NCBI GenBank assembly: GCA_023369685.1
Contig: SACZ01000002.1
Location: 558,001-622,000, forward strand
Direction of reading: 5' to 3'
DNA: 64,000 bases
Origin: Prolixibacteraceae bacterium JC049
Lineage (GTDB): Bacteria; Bacteroidota; Bacteroidia; Bacteroidales; Prolixibacteraceae
Positions 1 through 8,171 of this stretch are shown here, one piece after another (position 1 is the first letter of the stretch; the number at the start of each line of letters is the position of its first letter). Position numbers and translations under genes: made by a program. The notes below the pieces were generated by a model. The model searched no databases, was not told where the DNA came from, and saw nothing but the letters and a program-made list of their open reading frames with translations.

Positions 1-477
1 AGCCTGTTTTTAACTGCAAACCTGGCACTAATGACCACTAAGCAAGATTTAAATGCTCAGAAATTAGGAAAAGAGACCCAAGATAAAAATGGGAACTCTT
101 TAATCAATGTAAATTTCAATAGCGATAATGATAAACTAGAGGGAGCGGCTCCTATTGTTGCCAATGCTTCCCTTCGATATAAATATGGATGGAAGCAAAA
201 TGCCAATTCTATAACAACGTCATTGGTTTATGGATATGTATCCGATCGTTTATACCTGATTGGAACCAACACATTCGGAAACCAGGTAGACAAAGCCATA
301 CACAATCTCGACTTTGTAGTTAAATCGAGGTTAGGCAAAATTGGTGTTGATGCTTCTGTAAAGAACATTTTAAATCCTGATGTGGAACGTATGCAAGAGA
401 ACACGTCGCAAGACTTCTTAGTACGCTCCTATCAGAAGGGAATTAAGTTCAGTGTAAGTGTGAACTATACATTTTAA
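1..477 (+). CDS. TonB-dependent outer-membrane receptor, C-terminal fragment
   Basis: The reading frame is open from base 1, so this is the 3' end of a gene that starts upstream; about 158 residues are visible. The fragment has alternating hydrophobic strands, a segment describing a barrel protein ('NILNPDVERMQ' style turn) and ends in aromatic Phe, as outer-membrane beta-barrels do. Receptors of this kind import large ligands across the outer membrane with TonB energy. A surface-type lipoprotein follows after 47 bases, the usual receptor/lipoprotein pairing in Bacteroidota. The substrate cannot be read from this fragment. The internal ATG at 31 is not the true start. Confidence 0.8.
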   Translation, partial: SLFLTANLALMTTKQDLNAQKLGKETQDKNGNSLINVNFNSDNDKLEGAAPIVANASLRYKYGWKQNANSITTSLVYGYVSDRLYLIGTNTFGNQVDKAIHNLDFVVKSRLGKIGVDASVKNILNPDVERMQENTSQDFLVRSYQKGIKFSVSVNYTF

Positions 478-524
478 TGATACAAAAATTAATCTCATTA
501 CAATCTATTCAAAATTAAAGGAAA

Positions 525-2714
525 ATGAAAAATTGGCTTTTAGCTATCTTGGCAATTGCAGTAATTGCCTTAGCAAGTTGCGATGACGATGACACTCCAT
601 CGGCTCCGAAAGTAAACCCGGAAGATCTTCAAGGAACAATTTCTGAAGATGTAACGCTTGATCCTGCTCAGAAGTATAAGCTTACAGGTGCCTTAGTTGT
701 TGAAGCCGGTGCTTCTTTAACTATTCCTGCCGGAACTGTTATCGAGGCCAAAGGTGGTCAGATTTCATACATTGCAGTAGCACAAGGAGCAAAAATATAT
801 ATTAATGGTACTGCTGGATCGCCAGTTGTAATGACTTCGGACGATAAAACTCCTGGTTCATGGGGAGGATTAGTTGTTTGTGGTAAAGCACCAACCAACA
901 AATCGAATGCTTCAGCCGGAGCAGAGGTTTCTGGTCTTCCTTACGGAGGAGATGTTGCCAACGACGATTCAGGTGTTATTCAGTATTTGCGCGTGGAATA
1001 CACTGGATTCAACTATAGCGATACCAAGCAGTTTAACGGAGTGTCTTTCTTCGGTGTTGGTTCTGGTACCAAAGTTGACTACGTAGTTTCATACAACGGG
1101 AAAGATGACGGTATTGAGTTCTTCGGAGGAACAGTAAATGCTTCACACCTGGTTTCTGTTGGTAGTGGCGACGATGGTATTGACTATGCCGATGGATGGT
1201 CGGGAACAGGAGAGTACTGGGTAGCTCTTAATTCTACCAAATCGGGAATAGAAGGCTCAAACAACGGAGATAATGGCGCTGCAACTCCAATGACAACTGC
1301 AACACTTAGAAATATTACTGTTTTCGGAATGGGAGAGAAACCATTCTACTTAAAAGAAGGTGCTGGTAAAGTAAATATCGACAATGTTGTTATTGGAGGT
1401 TTAGTTGATAGCAAAGAACAAGCTATGTTCTACGCTTCAAGCAGCGATACAGATGCCAAAGCAAGAATTGATGCAGGAGATATAGTAATCAATAATGCTC
1501 GCTTTGTAAACATTAAAAGTGGCCAGGCAAAAGGAGTTGATGGCCTAACGATTAACGAAAATCCTTCTGCTAAAGGAGCCGGGAATGGTGTTAATAAACC
1601 ATCGTGGATGCCTGATGCATTAAACAATGTAGCAACAGGAACAACCGTTTTCGGGGATCCTCAAACTCCTGTTGTTGCATTAAGTGGAAATATCTCAAAT
1701 GCCGTAACTCTTGATGCTTCGACAAAATATAAATTAATTGGTGCTCTTATTATTGATGCCAATGCGTCGTTGACAATTCCTGCAGGTACTCTTATTGAAG
1801 CCCAAGGAGGTCAGATTTCATACATTGCCGTTTCTCAAGGTGGACAAATATTCATCAACGGAACTGCTGATGCCCCAGTAGTTATGACGTCGGATGATAA
1901 AACTCCTGGCTCATGGGGAGGATTGGTAGTTTGTGGTAAAGCACCTACTAATAAATCCAATGCTTCTGCCGGAGCAGAAGTTTCTGGTCTTCCTTACGGA
2001 GGAAATGTAGCAGATGATAACTCAGGAGTCATCCAATACTTGCGTGTTGAGTACAGTGGTTTTAACTATAGCGATACCAAGCAATTTAACGGAGTTTCAT
2101 TCTTCGGTGTTGGATCGGGTACTAAAGTTGACTACGTAGTTTCATACAACGGGAAGGATGATGGTATTGAGTTCTTCGGAGGAACAGTAAATGCTTCACA
2201 TCTTGTTTCTGTTGGCAGTGGCGACGATGGTATTGACTATGCCGATGGATGGTCGGGAACAGGAGAGTACTGGATTGCGCTGAATTCTACCAAGTCAGGT
2301 ATTGAAGGATCAAACAACGGAGATAATGGAGGCGCAACTCCAATGACTGACGCAACTCTTAGAAACATTACCGTTTTCGGAATGGGTGAAAAACCATTCT
2401 ATTTAAAAGAAGGTGCTGGCAAAGTAAATATCGACAACATTGTAATTGGAGGTTTAGTTCACAGCAAAGAACAAGCAATGTTCTACGCATCAAGCAGTGA
2501 CACAGATGCTCATGCTCGCATCTCAGCCGGAGATGTAGTAGTTACTAATGTGAAGTTCATGGATCTTAAAGCTGGACAAACTAAAGCTGTTAGTGGACTT
2601 TCGTTCACTGAGAAAGCAGATGCGACTGGTGCCGGAAACGGTACTTCAAAACCTAGTTGGTTGTCTGATGCACTTAACCAAGTAGATGATAATACCAAAG
2701 TAATTAACGAGTAA
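525..2714 (+). CDS. Surface lipoprotein with two tandem beta-helix-like units
   Basis: 729 residues. The N-terminus is a lipoprotein signal ending in LASC (Cys19), followed by four Asp residues; a run of acidic residues after the lipid Cys is the known Bacteroidota signal for display on the cell surface. After a short linker the protein consists of two almost identical 351-residue units rich in Gly, Asn and Ser, with repeated short beta-strand patterns (IPAGT, GGQISYIAV, SWGGLVVCGKAP, NGKDDGIEFFGG) that suggest a right-handed beta-helix. It probably works with the TonB-dependent receptor just upstream, as a partner that captures ligand, but no ligand is evident. Homologues are often named only as hypothetical proteins. 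A hairpin terminator lies 56 bases after the stop. Confidence 0.75.
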   Translation: MKNWLLAILAIAVIALASCDDDDTPSAPKVNPEDLQGTISEDVTLDPAQKYKLTGALVVEAGASLTIPAGTVIEAKGGQISYIAVAQGAKIYINGTAGSPVVMTSDDKTPGSWGGLVVCGKAPTNKSNASAGAEVSGLPYGGDVANDDSGVIQYLRVEYTGFNYSDTKQFNGVSFFGVGSGTKVDYVVSYNGKDDGIEFFGGTVNASHLVSVGSGDDGIDYADGWSGTGEYWVALNSTKSGIEGSNNGDNGAATPMTTATLRNITVFGMGEKPFYLKEGAGKVNIDNVVIGGLVDSKEQAMFYASSSDTDAKARIDAGDIVINNARFVNIKSGQAKGVDGLTINENPSAKGAGNGVNKPSWMPDALNNVATGTTVFGDPQTPVVALSGNISNAVTLDASTKYKLIGALIIDANASLTIPAGTLIEAQGGQISYIAVSQGGQIFINGTADAPVVMTSDDKTPGSWGGLVVCGKAPTNKSNASAGAEVSGLPYGGNVADDNSGVIQYLRVEYSGFNYSDTKQFNGVSFFGVGSGTKVDYVVSYNGKDDGIEFFGGTVNASHLVSVGSGDDGIDYADGWSGTGEYWIALNSTKSGIEGSNNGDNGGATPMTDATLRNITVFGMGEKPFYLKEGAGKVNIDNIVIGGLVHSKEQAMFYASSSDTDAHARISAGDVVVTNVKFMDLKAGQTKAVSGLSFTEKADATGAGNGTSKPSWLSDALNQVDDNTKVINE
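633..1685 (+). repeat. Tandem repeat unit 1 (1053 bp) inside the lipoprotein gene
   Basis: First copy of a direct repeat with a period of exactly 1053 bases (351 codons). Bases 1071-1102 match 2124-2155 without a difference, and most of the unit aligns with only scattered, mainly silent changes. The offset was checked at two places (831 with 1884, 1081 with 2134). Confidence 0.9.
1686..2711 (+). repeat. Tandem repeat unit 2 inside the lipoprotein gene
   Basis: Second copy of the 1053-base unit, running to the end of the coding region and slightly shorter at its 3' end. Divergence from unit 1 is concentrated at the two ends, while the central part is close to identical in both DNA and protein. 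Confidence 0.9.
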
Positions 2715-2770
2715 AGATTACTTGCTGATGGAGTCAGTGAGATCGATTTAACTCCTAAATTTCACCACCA

Positions 2771-2802
2771 AGGGATCTGATAATCAGGTCCCTTTTCTTT
2801 TT
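2771..2802 (+). terminator. Rho-independent terminator after the lipoprotein gene
   Basis: Stem AGGGATCTGA / TCAGGTCCCT with loop TAA (one G-U pair), followed by a T-rich tail TTTCTTTTT. Confidence 0.75.
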
Positions 2803-3091
2803 GGTGTTACAGTTTTGTAATACACTTTGTAACACGACGACACACCCAGAATGTAAAGCATTGATTTCCAGTAAACTAACCTTGTTACATTTTTATTTCA
2901 CTATTGTAATTTTATTTTTTATTTTGTTCATAATATTTTTCACAAACCATACTTCCCTAAACATCCCATTTTCAGCAATATCAAGATTAATTTCGACAGT
3001 ATTACAATTTTGTTTCATTTTTCATATTTTTCATACTAAGCCTGAAGAGAATTAAACTTTTCCATTTTCAATCCGATTTAATATAAAAAAC

Positions 3092-3123
3092 TTGTAGCCA
3101 GACATCTTCTCTTAGTAATTTTG
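3092..3123 (+). promoter_or_regulatory. Candidate promoter for the MORN-type gene
   Basis: TTG at 3092-3094 and TAATTTTG at 3116-3123, a full match to the Bacteroidota -7 consensus TAnnTTTG, with 21 bases between. Transcription would start near 3130. Confidence 0.45.
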
Positions 3124-3157
3124 AATTGAAACAAGAGTTCAAGGAAAACACTTAAAG

Positions 3158-3163
3158 AGGAGG
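3158..3163 (+). promoter_or_regulatory. Strong Shine-Dalgarno sequence AGGAGG
   Basis: AGGAGG sits five bases before the ATG at 3169. Nearly all other genes here lack a recognisable site, as is usual in Bacteroidota, so this one stands out and fixes the start. Confidence 0.6.
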
Positions 3164-3168
3164 TTGTT

Positions 3169-3627
3169 ATGAAAAAGCTAATTATAAACATCGCGTTGCT
3201 ATTCGTATTTGTTCTATACTGTAATGCACAAAGCATTATCGAGCAGAATGGTATCTATTTAAACAACAACCATCCGTTTACCGGACTTTATGTTGAGCAT
3301 TATACCAATGGAGTAAAAAAGGTAGAAATGACTGTGGTAAACGGTGCGAAAGAAGGAACAACCACATTTTACTATCCATCGGGACAAGTGAGCGAAGTAA
3401 GAAGTTATAAAGCCAACTCAATGCATGGCAAGTGGGAAACATTCGATAAGAATGCGAAGAAGACTGGAGAAGCACACTACACCAATGGACTAAAGAGCGG
3501 TACTTGGCAAATTTGGGACAAGTCGGGACAACTGCGTTATAAAATGTATTACAAAGCAGGAAAAAAAGTAGGAACCTGGGAGAAATACAACAACGCAGGA
3601 AAGTTAATCGCTCAAAAGAATTATTAG
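3169..3627 (+). CDS. Exported MORN-repeat-like (YwqK-type) protein
   Basis: 152 residues. The signal peptide is about 20 residues and probably cut after CNA. The rest is a series of about 23-residue repeats of the type 'G...Y..G....G.W..Y...G', e.g. GKWETFDKNAKK, GTWQIWDKSGQ and GTWEKYNNAGK. This is the MORN/YwqK 'antitoxin-like' repeat seen in many small Bacteroidota envelope proteins; the toxin-antitoxin label of that family is not supported here, as no toxin gene is adjacent. It is probably periplasmic or outer-membrane facing. It has its own promoter, a strong ribosome-binding site and a terminator at 3658, so it is a single-gene unit. Function unknown. Confidence 0.75.
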   Translation: MKKLIINIALLFVFVLYCNAQSIIEQNGIYLNNNHPFTGLYVEHYTNGVKKVEMTVVNGAKEGTTTFYYPSGQVSEVRSYKANSMHGKWETFDKNAKKTGEAHYTNGLKSGTWQIWDKSGQLRYKMYYKAGKKVGTWEKYNNAGKLIAQKNY

Positions 3628-3657
3628 ATTTTTACTTGGAGGTCGATATTTAGGAGT

Positions 3658-3686
3658 AAAGCAGTCTTGGTGAAGACTGCTTTTTT
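3658..3686 (+). terminator. Rho-independent terminator
   Basis: Perfect stem AAAGCAGTCTT / AAGACTGCTTT, loop GGTG, then a T run. Confidence 0.85.
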
Positions 3687-3705
3687 AATGCGAAAAAGAT
3701 TGATA

Positions 3706-3736
3706 TTTTGATTACCAACTGATTTGCTTACTTTTG
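3706..3736 (+). promoter_or_regulatory. Candidate promoter for the YkgJ-family gene
   Basis: TTTTG at 3706-3710, 18 bases, then TACTTTTG at 3729-3736 (full match to TAnnTTTG), about 25 bases before the ATG at 3762. Confidence 0.55.
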
Positions 3737-3761
3737 CCAACCAATTTGAAATACAGAGAAG

Positions 3762-4283
3762 ATGGGAAGCGCAATTGATAAATATCTGGAACTTAGAGCA
3801 AAAATAGATGAACGTAGCAATCAGCTACACGAGCTTCATCACGATAAAATGAAGTGCAAAAAAGGTTGTGACGAATGCTGCATGAGTTTCGATATATTTC
3901 CAGTTGAATTTTATGCCATCAAGCAGCAATTAGACAAAATTGGGTTCTCTGCTTCTGATTTACCACAGCAACCACAGAACGACGAAGATTGCGTTTTCCT
4001 GAAAGATGGAGTTTGTTCCATTTACGAAGCCCGACCAATAATCTGTCGTACACATGGGTTACCATTTTTATATGTGGGAGAAGAAGAAAATTGGGAGTTA
4101 TCGTACTGTCCAATGAATTTCGAAGGGCAAGCACCTGAGTTTTTCCACGTGGAAAACACTTTTGCTCAAGATCGTTTTAACAGTGAACTATTCATGATAA
4201 ACAAACAGTTTATCGAGAATCATACTGAAAAGCAATTCAAAGAATTCGATTTAATTTCAACCCAAAAGCTTTTAGCAGAGTAG
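3762..4283 (+). CDS. YkgJ-family cysteine-cluster protein
   Basis: 173 residues, no signal peptide. Cysteines are arranged as in the YkgJ (UPF0153) zinc/iron-chelating family: CKKGCDECC near residues 32-40, then CVFLKDGVC and the family hallmark ARPIICRTHG, and a last Cys in YCPMNF. Eight or so conserved Cys make metal or Fe-S cluster binding likely; no reaction is known for most members. The gene has its own promoter and ends 8 bases before the convergent cyclophilin operon. Confidence 0.85.
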   Translation: MGSAIDKYLELRAKIDERSNQLHELHHDKMKCKKGCDECCMSFDIFPVEFYAIKQQLDKIGFSASDLPQQPQNDEDCVFLKDGVCSIYEARPIICRTHGLPFLYVGEEENWELSYCPMNFEGQAPEFFHVENTFAQDRFNSELFMINKQFIENHTEKQFKEFDLISTQKLLAE

Positions 4284-4291
4284 TCCTGACC

Positions 4292-5599
4292 TTATTTCAA
4301 TATATCGATGTCCAACACCCGGATATCGACTAGGGGACGATAATCGCTGTCAACTGGTTGTAGCGAAAGCGCATCGACAATTTTCATTCCTGAAGTAACT
4401 TCTCCGAAAATGGTATACGATCCATCTAAGTGAGGAGCACCACCTTCAGTTTTATACACTTTACGTTGAAGTGGTGAAAACTTATAGTTGTTCTGTTTCT
4501 CTATTTCATCCAACTCGTCGTCCATGTATTTCCGTCCAGAAACGATGTAGTATTGAGAACCATCCGAGCGACGTTTTTCATTCTTCGTATCTGGCATGCG
4601 AGGAGATCCAATCATTCCCCGACGATGAAATCGTTTTTTATTGAAATGAGCAGGAATGGTATACCCTGGTCCTTTCCAACCGACAATATCGTCTTTCTTG
4701 GCATAACGAGTATCGGCAGCTCCCGACTGAATACCAAATCCCTTGATGATTCTGTGGATTAATAAGCTATCGTAATAGTTTTCTTCTACCAATCGAATGA
4801 AGTTATCGCGATAAGCAGGTGTCTCGTTAAATAATCGAATTTGAATAGTACCCACTTCTGTAACGATTTTTAAGCCCTTAATCTTAGCATTGGCTCTACT
4901 AGTAGCTTCATCGCCTGTTAAAGCGGATAGTGCTTTTACTTCATGCCTTTGCTCGTACAACTTCAGAATAAATGGCATTGGAGTCACCAAGTTGGTTTGT
5001 TCAAACTCAACAGTTTCAGAAAAACCTAGCCCGACCACTTTCCCATTATAAAAGACAGGTGAACCAGATCTGGTTCCCACAATACGATTGGATATTTTAT
5101 AGAACTGACGACCAGTGAATCGCAATTTACCCAACATTTTCCCTTTTTGCAGAGGAATCATTTTGTTCCGTGGTTTTCCAACCAAGATGATCTTTCCGCC
5201 CGATTTAGGAGCTTCTTTATAAACAGGAATACCTTTACTTCTGTAATCCTTTAGTTTTAAAATAATGATATCGTTTATGCGATCGACGGCCAGAAAGCCT
5301 TCCACTGAGTATTTCTTAGAACTATTGATGGGAGATACCACAGCTCTATTGGCAAATCGGAATAAAGTGTATTTAGAAATCAGTACCGAATCGTTCAGCA
5401 TAAAGCCATAGCCCGACTCCAATACACGCTCATTTTCATAAGTATCTATCTTCAGAATTGATCCCAGATATTGCTTATAATTGATCTTGATTTCAGAAGC
5501 ATTCTTTTTCGAAGCTACTTTCTCTTGCGTTTTCTTTTGGTCGAAACACTGAGTAAAGCATAACAATATTAAAACCGAAATCAGGAAGATTCTGGGCAT
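4292..5599 (-). CDS. Fusion of a trypsin-like domain with a cyclophilin-type prolyl isomerase
   Basis: 435 residues. A hydrophobic N-terminus ends in Cys18 (FTQC), a poor lipobox because of Gln at -1, so lipid anchoring is uncertain. Residues 40-215 look like a trypsin/DegP-type fold: SGYGFMLND at 62-70, NDIIILKL with Asp110 and GTRSGSPVFYNGKVVGLGF with Ser178. The catalytic His position (LISKYTLF, Tyr76) is not His, so the protease is probably dead. Residues 245-435 are a cyclophilin domain (IHRIIKGFGIQSG, HLDGSYTIFGEV) with the catalytic Arg. It is the last gene of a three-gene isomerase operon, 10 bases after the previous stop, and is likely periplasmic, helping fold envelope proteins. Confidence 0.8.
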   Translation of the reverse strand: MPRIFLISVLILLCFTQCFDQKKTQEKVASKKNASEIKINYKQYLGSILKIDTYENERVLESGYGFMLNDSVLISKYTLFRFANRAVVSPINSSKKYSVEGFLAVDRINDIIILKLKDYRSKGIPVYKEAPKSGGKIILVGKPRNKMIPLQKGKMLGKLRFTGRQFYKISNRIVGTRSGSPVFYNGKVVGLGFSETVEFEQTNLVTPMPFILKLYEQRHEVKALSALTGDEATSRANAKIKGLKIVTEVGTIQIRLFNETPAYRDNFIRLVEENYYDSLLIHRIIKGFGIQSGAADTRYAKKDDIVGWKGPGYTIPAHFNKKRFHRRGMIGSPRMPDTKNEKRRSDGSQYYIVSGRKYMDDELDEIEKQNNYKFSPLQRKVYKTEGGAPHLDGSYTIFGEVTSGMKIVDALSLQPVDSDYRPLVDIRVLDIDILK

Positions 5600-5609
5600 A
5601 ACGATGAGT

Positions 5610-6413
5610 TTATTTAATAACAGTGACTTTAATCCTTACATCTTTAAAAGGACGATCAAATTTGTCCGTTTTCAGACTCGCAATTTTATCGATGATAGCA
5701 TCTCCTTCAATCATTTCACCAAATATCGTATACTCTCCATCCAATTGCGGATAACCACCAACAGTGGTATACGCTTCTCGTTGTTCTTTCGTGAAAATAA
5801 GAGTTCCATTGGCCAGCTTAAACTCCGTGTTGATATCTTGCTTAATCTTTGCCGCCAGGTTTCTTGCCGCATCTAAATCTTTGGCTTCTTTCAATGCTTT
5901 AAGCTTTGCTCTTTTTTCAGAAGTAAATATCTTTTTAATGATTCGTTTACGGATTGGTCGGTTTATCGCCAGCTCCATTGTATCTAGTTCTGTCGGGCGA
6001 TAAACACGTCCCTGAACGATAAAAAACTGAGAAATATCTGATTCCTTAAACGGATTCAATTCATCGGGCTGGCGAGGCGCACACAATGCTCCGCGTTTAT
6101 GAATGTGTCCCTTCCGGATTTCATCCGAAATCATATAGTCCGAATTTCCATATCCAATTCGTCTATCGCGAGATGCTTTTTTTGAATCGCGAGAACCTCC
6201 CTGAATCATGAAGTTTTGAATTACTCGATAAAATAAAGTTCCATCGTATTCCTTATCCTCAGCCAAATCGATAAACATATCCCGGTGTTTCGGAGTATCG
6301 TTGTACAAACGAAATTTCATTGTTCCAAATTCGGTATGAATAGCAATAATTCGCTCCTGAGCCATTACCGAAGAAGCAACACAACAAAACAGAATAAAAA
6401 ACAGTGTACGCAT
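5610..6413 (-). CDS. Periplasmic cyclophilin-type peptidyl-prolyl isomerase
   Basis: 267 residues with a signal peptide probably cut after VMA. The cyclophilin core is visible: LFYRVIQNFMIQGG with the catalytic Arg, SQFFIVQGRVY and QLDGEYTIFGEM. A Lys/Arg-rich helical insert of about 70 residues separates the two halves of the core, as in the upstream paralogue. The start codon follows the previous gene's stop with no gap (TAA then ATG), implying translational coupling. It catalyses cis-trans isomerisation of Xaa-Pro bonds in exported proteins. Compared with the first paralogue the 'GPGY' stretch is altered to GNSDY, so activity may differ. Confidence 0.85.
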   Translation of the reverse strand: MRTLFFILFCCVASSVMAQERIIAIHTEFGTMKFRLYNDTPKHRDMFIDLAEDKEYDGTLFYRVIQNFMIQGGSRDSKKASRDRRIGYGNSDYMISDEIRKGHIHKRGALCAPRQPDELNPFKESDISQFFIVQGRVYRPTELDTMELAINRPIRKRIIKKIFTSEKRAKLKALKEAKDLDAARNLAAKIKQDINTEFKLANGTLIFTKEQREAYTTVGGYPQLDGEYTIFGEMIEGDAIIDKIASLKTDKFDRPFKDVRIKVTVIK

Positions 6414-7232
6414 TTACTCTTCAATTAGTTCAATCTTCATCGTTACATCCTTGGTTGGACGATCATAACTATCGGTTTCTACTTCTGCAATTTTATCCAC
6501 AATATCCAGGCCTTCTACAATTTCGCCAAAAACAGTATAAGCTCCATCCAAATGAGGTGTTCCTCCTACAGTAGAATACACTTTTCGTTGTTCTTCTGTA
6601 AATTTAAATTTCTCTGTTCCTTCGAATGCTTTATCGGCTTTCTCCTCCACTTCTATCATCAGATTAGTTGCAGCATCGGCTTTACCTTCTTTTTGCAGTT
6701 TAATCATTTCGGTTTGTGCTTCCAACATCAACTCACGACGAATTTTTTCTCGCTTCTTCGAGTTGAATCTCATCTCTAAAGTATCTAATGCTCCCTGAGA
6801 AAACACTTTTCCTTGTACCAAATAAAACTGAGAGCCAGATGATTTTCTGTCAGGATTTACTGAGTCGCCTAAACGTGCAGCTGCCAATACCCCTTTCTTA
6901 TGAATCAGCTTTGGAGTTATCTCTGCCGGGATAGTATAACCGGGACCTCCATTTCCTAACCTTTTCTCTGCTGGTGCATCTTTAGAATCAGGATCACCTC
7001 CCTGAATCATGAAATTATGAATTACCCTGTGAAATAATAAGTCATCGAAATATCCATCCTTGGTTAGCTTCACAAAATTGTCTCTATGCAAAGGTGTTTC
7101 GTTATATAACTTCACCTTTATATCGCCATAAGGAGTTTCAATTTTAACCAATTGTTGTTGAGACTTAAACTTCGAGCAGCCAATCATAATCACTACTGCC
7201 AATACAGAAAGTAAATATTTTACTAATTTCAT
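6414..7232 (-). CDS. Lipoprotein cyclophilin-type peptidyl-prolyl isomerase
   Basis: 272 residues; lipoprotein signal ending in MIGC (Cys19). This is the most canonical of the three paralogues: LFHRVIHNFMIQGGDPDS with the catalytic Arg and QGG motif, GPGYTIPAE, SGSQFYLVQGK and HLDGAYTVFGEI. A charged alpha-helical insert (about residues 155-215) interrupts the core. It is the first gene of the operon; transcription probably starts near 7253 from a TATATTTG element at 7260-7267. The likely role is folding of periplasmic or outer-membrane proteins. Confidence 0.9.
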   Translation of the reverse strand: MKLVKYLLSVLAVVIMIGCSKFKSQQQLVKIETPYGDIKVKLYNETPLHRDNFVKLTKDGYFDDLLFHRVIHNFMIQGGDPDSKDAPAEKRLGNGGPGYTIPAEITPKLIHKKGVLAAARLGDSVNPDRKSSGSQFYLVQGKVFSQGALDTLEMRFNSKKREKIRRELMLEAQTEMIKLQKEGKADAATNLMIEVEEKADKAFEGTEKFKFTEEQRKVYSTVGGTPHLDGAYTVFGEIVEGLDIVDKIAEVETDSYDRPTKDVTMKIELIEE

Positions 7233-7259
7233 CTATCTAAATTTTACTAGGTACTATCG

Positions 7260-7267
7260 CAAATATA
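7260..7267 (-). promoter_or_regulatory. Candidate -7 element for the cyclophilin operon
   Basis: On the minus strand this reads TATATTTG, a full match to TAnnTTTG, about 30 bases before the first start codon. I see no clear TTG at the -33 position. Confidence 0.4.
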
Positions 7268-7297
7268 TTCATTTTGAATGTGAAAATAGAGTTCTAA

Positions 7298-7840
7298 ATG
7301 ACAAATAGCATACAATTAACCCAAGGAGAAGTAACATTAAAACACTTAACACTAGATGTTACTACAACATTATACTCTATCGTTGAAAAACATCGTGATG
7401 AGCTAGGAAAATGGTTGCCTTTTGTTGCTTTCATGCAAAACGTGCTCGATGCTGAGGAATACATTCAACAACTCATCGACTTAACCTACGATGGTTCCAC
7501 TGAAGTTTTTTCTGTTTTTCACCATTCTGAATGGGTAGGAATGGTAGTTCTAAAGGATATGGATTGGTATACTCAGAAAACAGAACTGGGATACTGGATT
7601 CATCCTGAATTTCAAAATAGGGGAATAGCCACGACTGCATTAAAACTGGTTATTGAGTATTGCTTTGAAGAGCTTTCGATGCATCGTTTGCAGATTAAAG
7701 TAGCAACAGGTAATAAACCAAGCTTGGCATTGGTAAGAAAATTTCCATTTAAACAGGAGGGAGTAGAACGCGATAGCGAAAAGGTAAATAACCAGTTTTT
7801 CGACTTAGCAGTTTTTGGGTGTCTAAAATCCGATTATTAA
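7298..7840 (+). CDS. GNAT-family N-acetyltransferase (RimL-like)
   Basis: 180 residues, full length for the RimJ/RimL-type branch of the GNAT fold. The acetyl-CoA motif A is seen as ELGYWIHPEFQNRGIATTA (Q/RxxGxA pattern), followed by LSMHRLQIKVATGNKPSLALVRKFPFK, where small-molecule or protein N-acetyltransferases of this branch carry N-x-x-S/A. It is divergent from the cyclophilin operon, with about 65 bases between starts. The substrate cannot be inferred; relatives acetylate ribosomal protein N-termini or small amines. Cytoplasmic. Confidence 0.85.
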   Translation: MTNSIQLTQGEVTLKHLTLDVTTTLYSIVEKHRDELGKWLPFVAFMQNVLDAEEYIQQLIDLTYDGSTEVFSVFHHSEWVGMVVLKDMDWYTQKTELGYWIHPEFQNRGIATTALKLVIEYCFEELSMHRLQIKVATGNKPSLALVRKFPFKQEGVERDSEKVNNQFFDLAVFGCLKSDY

Positions 7841-8171
7841 ACAATATTGCACACCAAAATAAATCTTCGTATTTCTACCTTTAAATACCATCATTTTTTG
7901 CAGAAAAAAAGAGAGAAACGACAAAAAATGACGTTTTCGATGCATTTTCCTGCACTTTTAATTCTTCCGGCCACTCGATCGAAAAACCACTAAGCACTAA
8001 CAATCAACAACATACACCTCAAAACACACTGCTTATCATAATGCAATTCGTGGAAAAATTGCTACACTTATTAGAAAATACCCCCACTTCGGTATCAATT
8101 CAGCTGCAAAAGTAGCTCTGCCCCCAAAAAACACTTTAACAGAATGAACAAATCTATTAAATTTGAAATGT

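Larger units (their letters stand above)
2715..3168. other. Intergenic region (454 bp)
   Basis: Holds the terminator at 2771-2802, then very AT-rich DNA with long T runs, then a candidate promoter at 3092-3123 for the MORN-type gene. An 84-codon open frame at 2801-3055 starts inside the terminator tail and has an unnatural composition, so I do not accept it as a gene. Confidence 0.6.

Noticed and set aside
2801-3055. 84-codon open frame in the gap after the lipoprotein gene
   Set aside because: Starts in the tail of a terminator, is rich in Phe, Ile and Cys with no motif, and lies in AT-rich DNA with no promoter of its own.
3169-3627. Toxin-antitoxin role for the MORN/YwqK-type protein
   Set aside because: The family label suggests an antitoxin, but the protein is exported and no toxin-like gene lies beside it.
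8107-8114. Minus-strand TACTTTTG in the 7.8-8.4 kb gap as a promoter
   Set aside because: No TTG at a fitting distance, no open frame and no terminator downstream on that strand.
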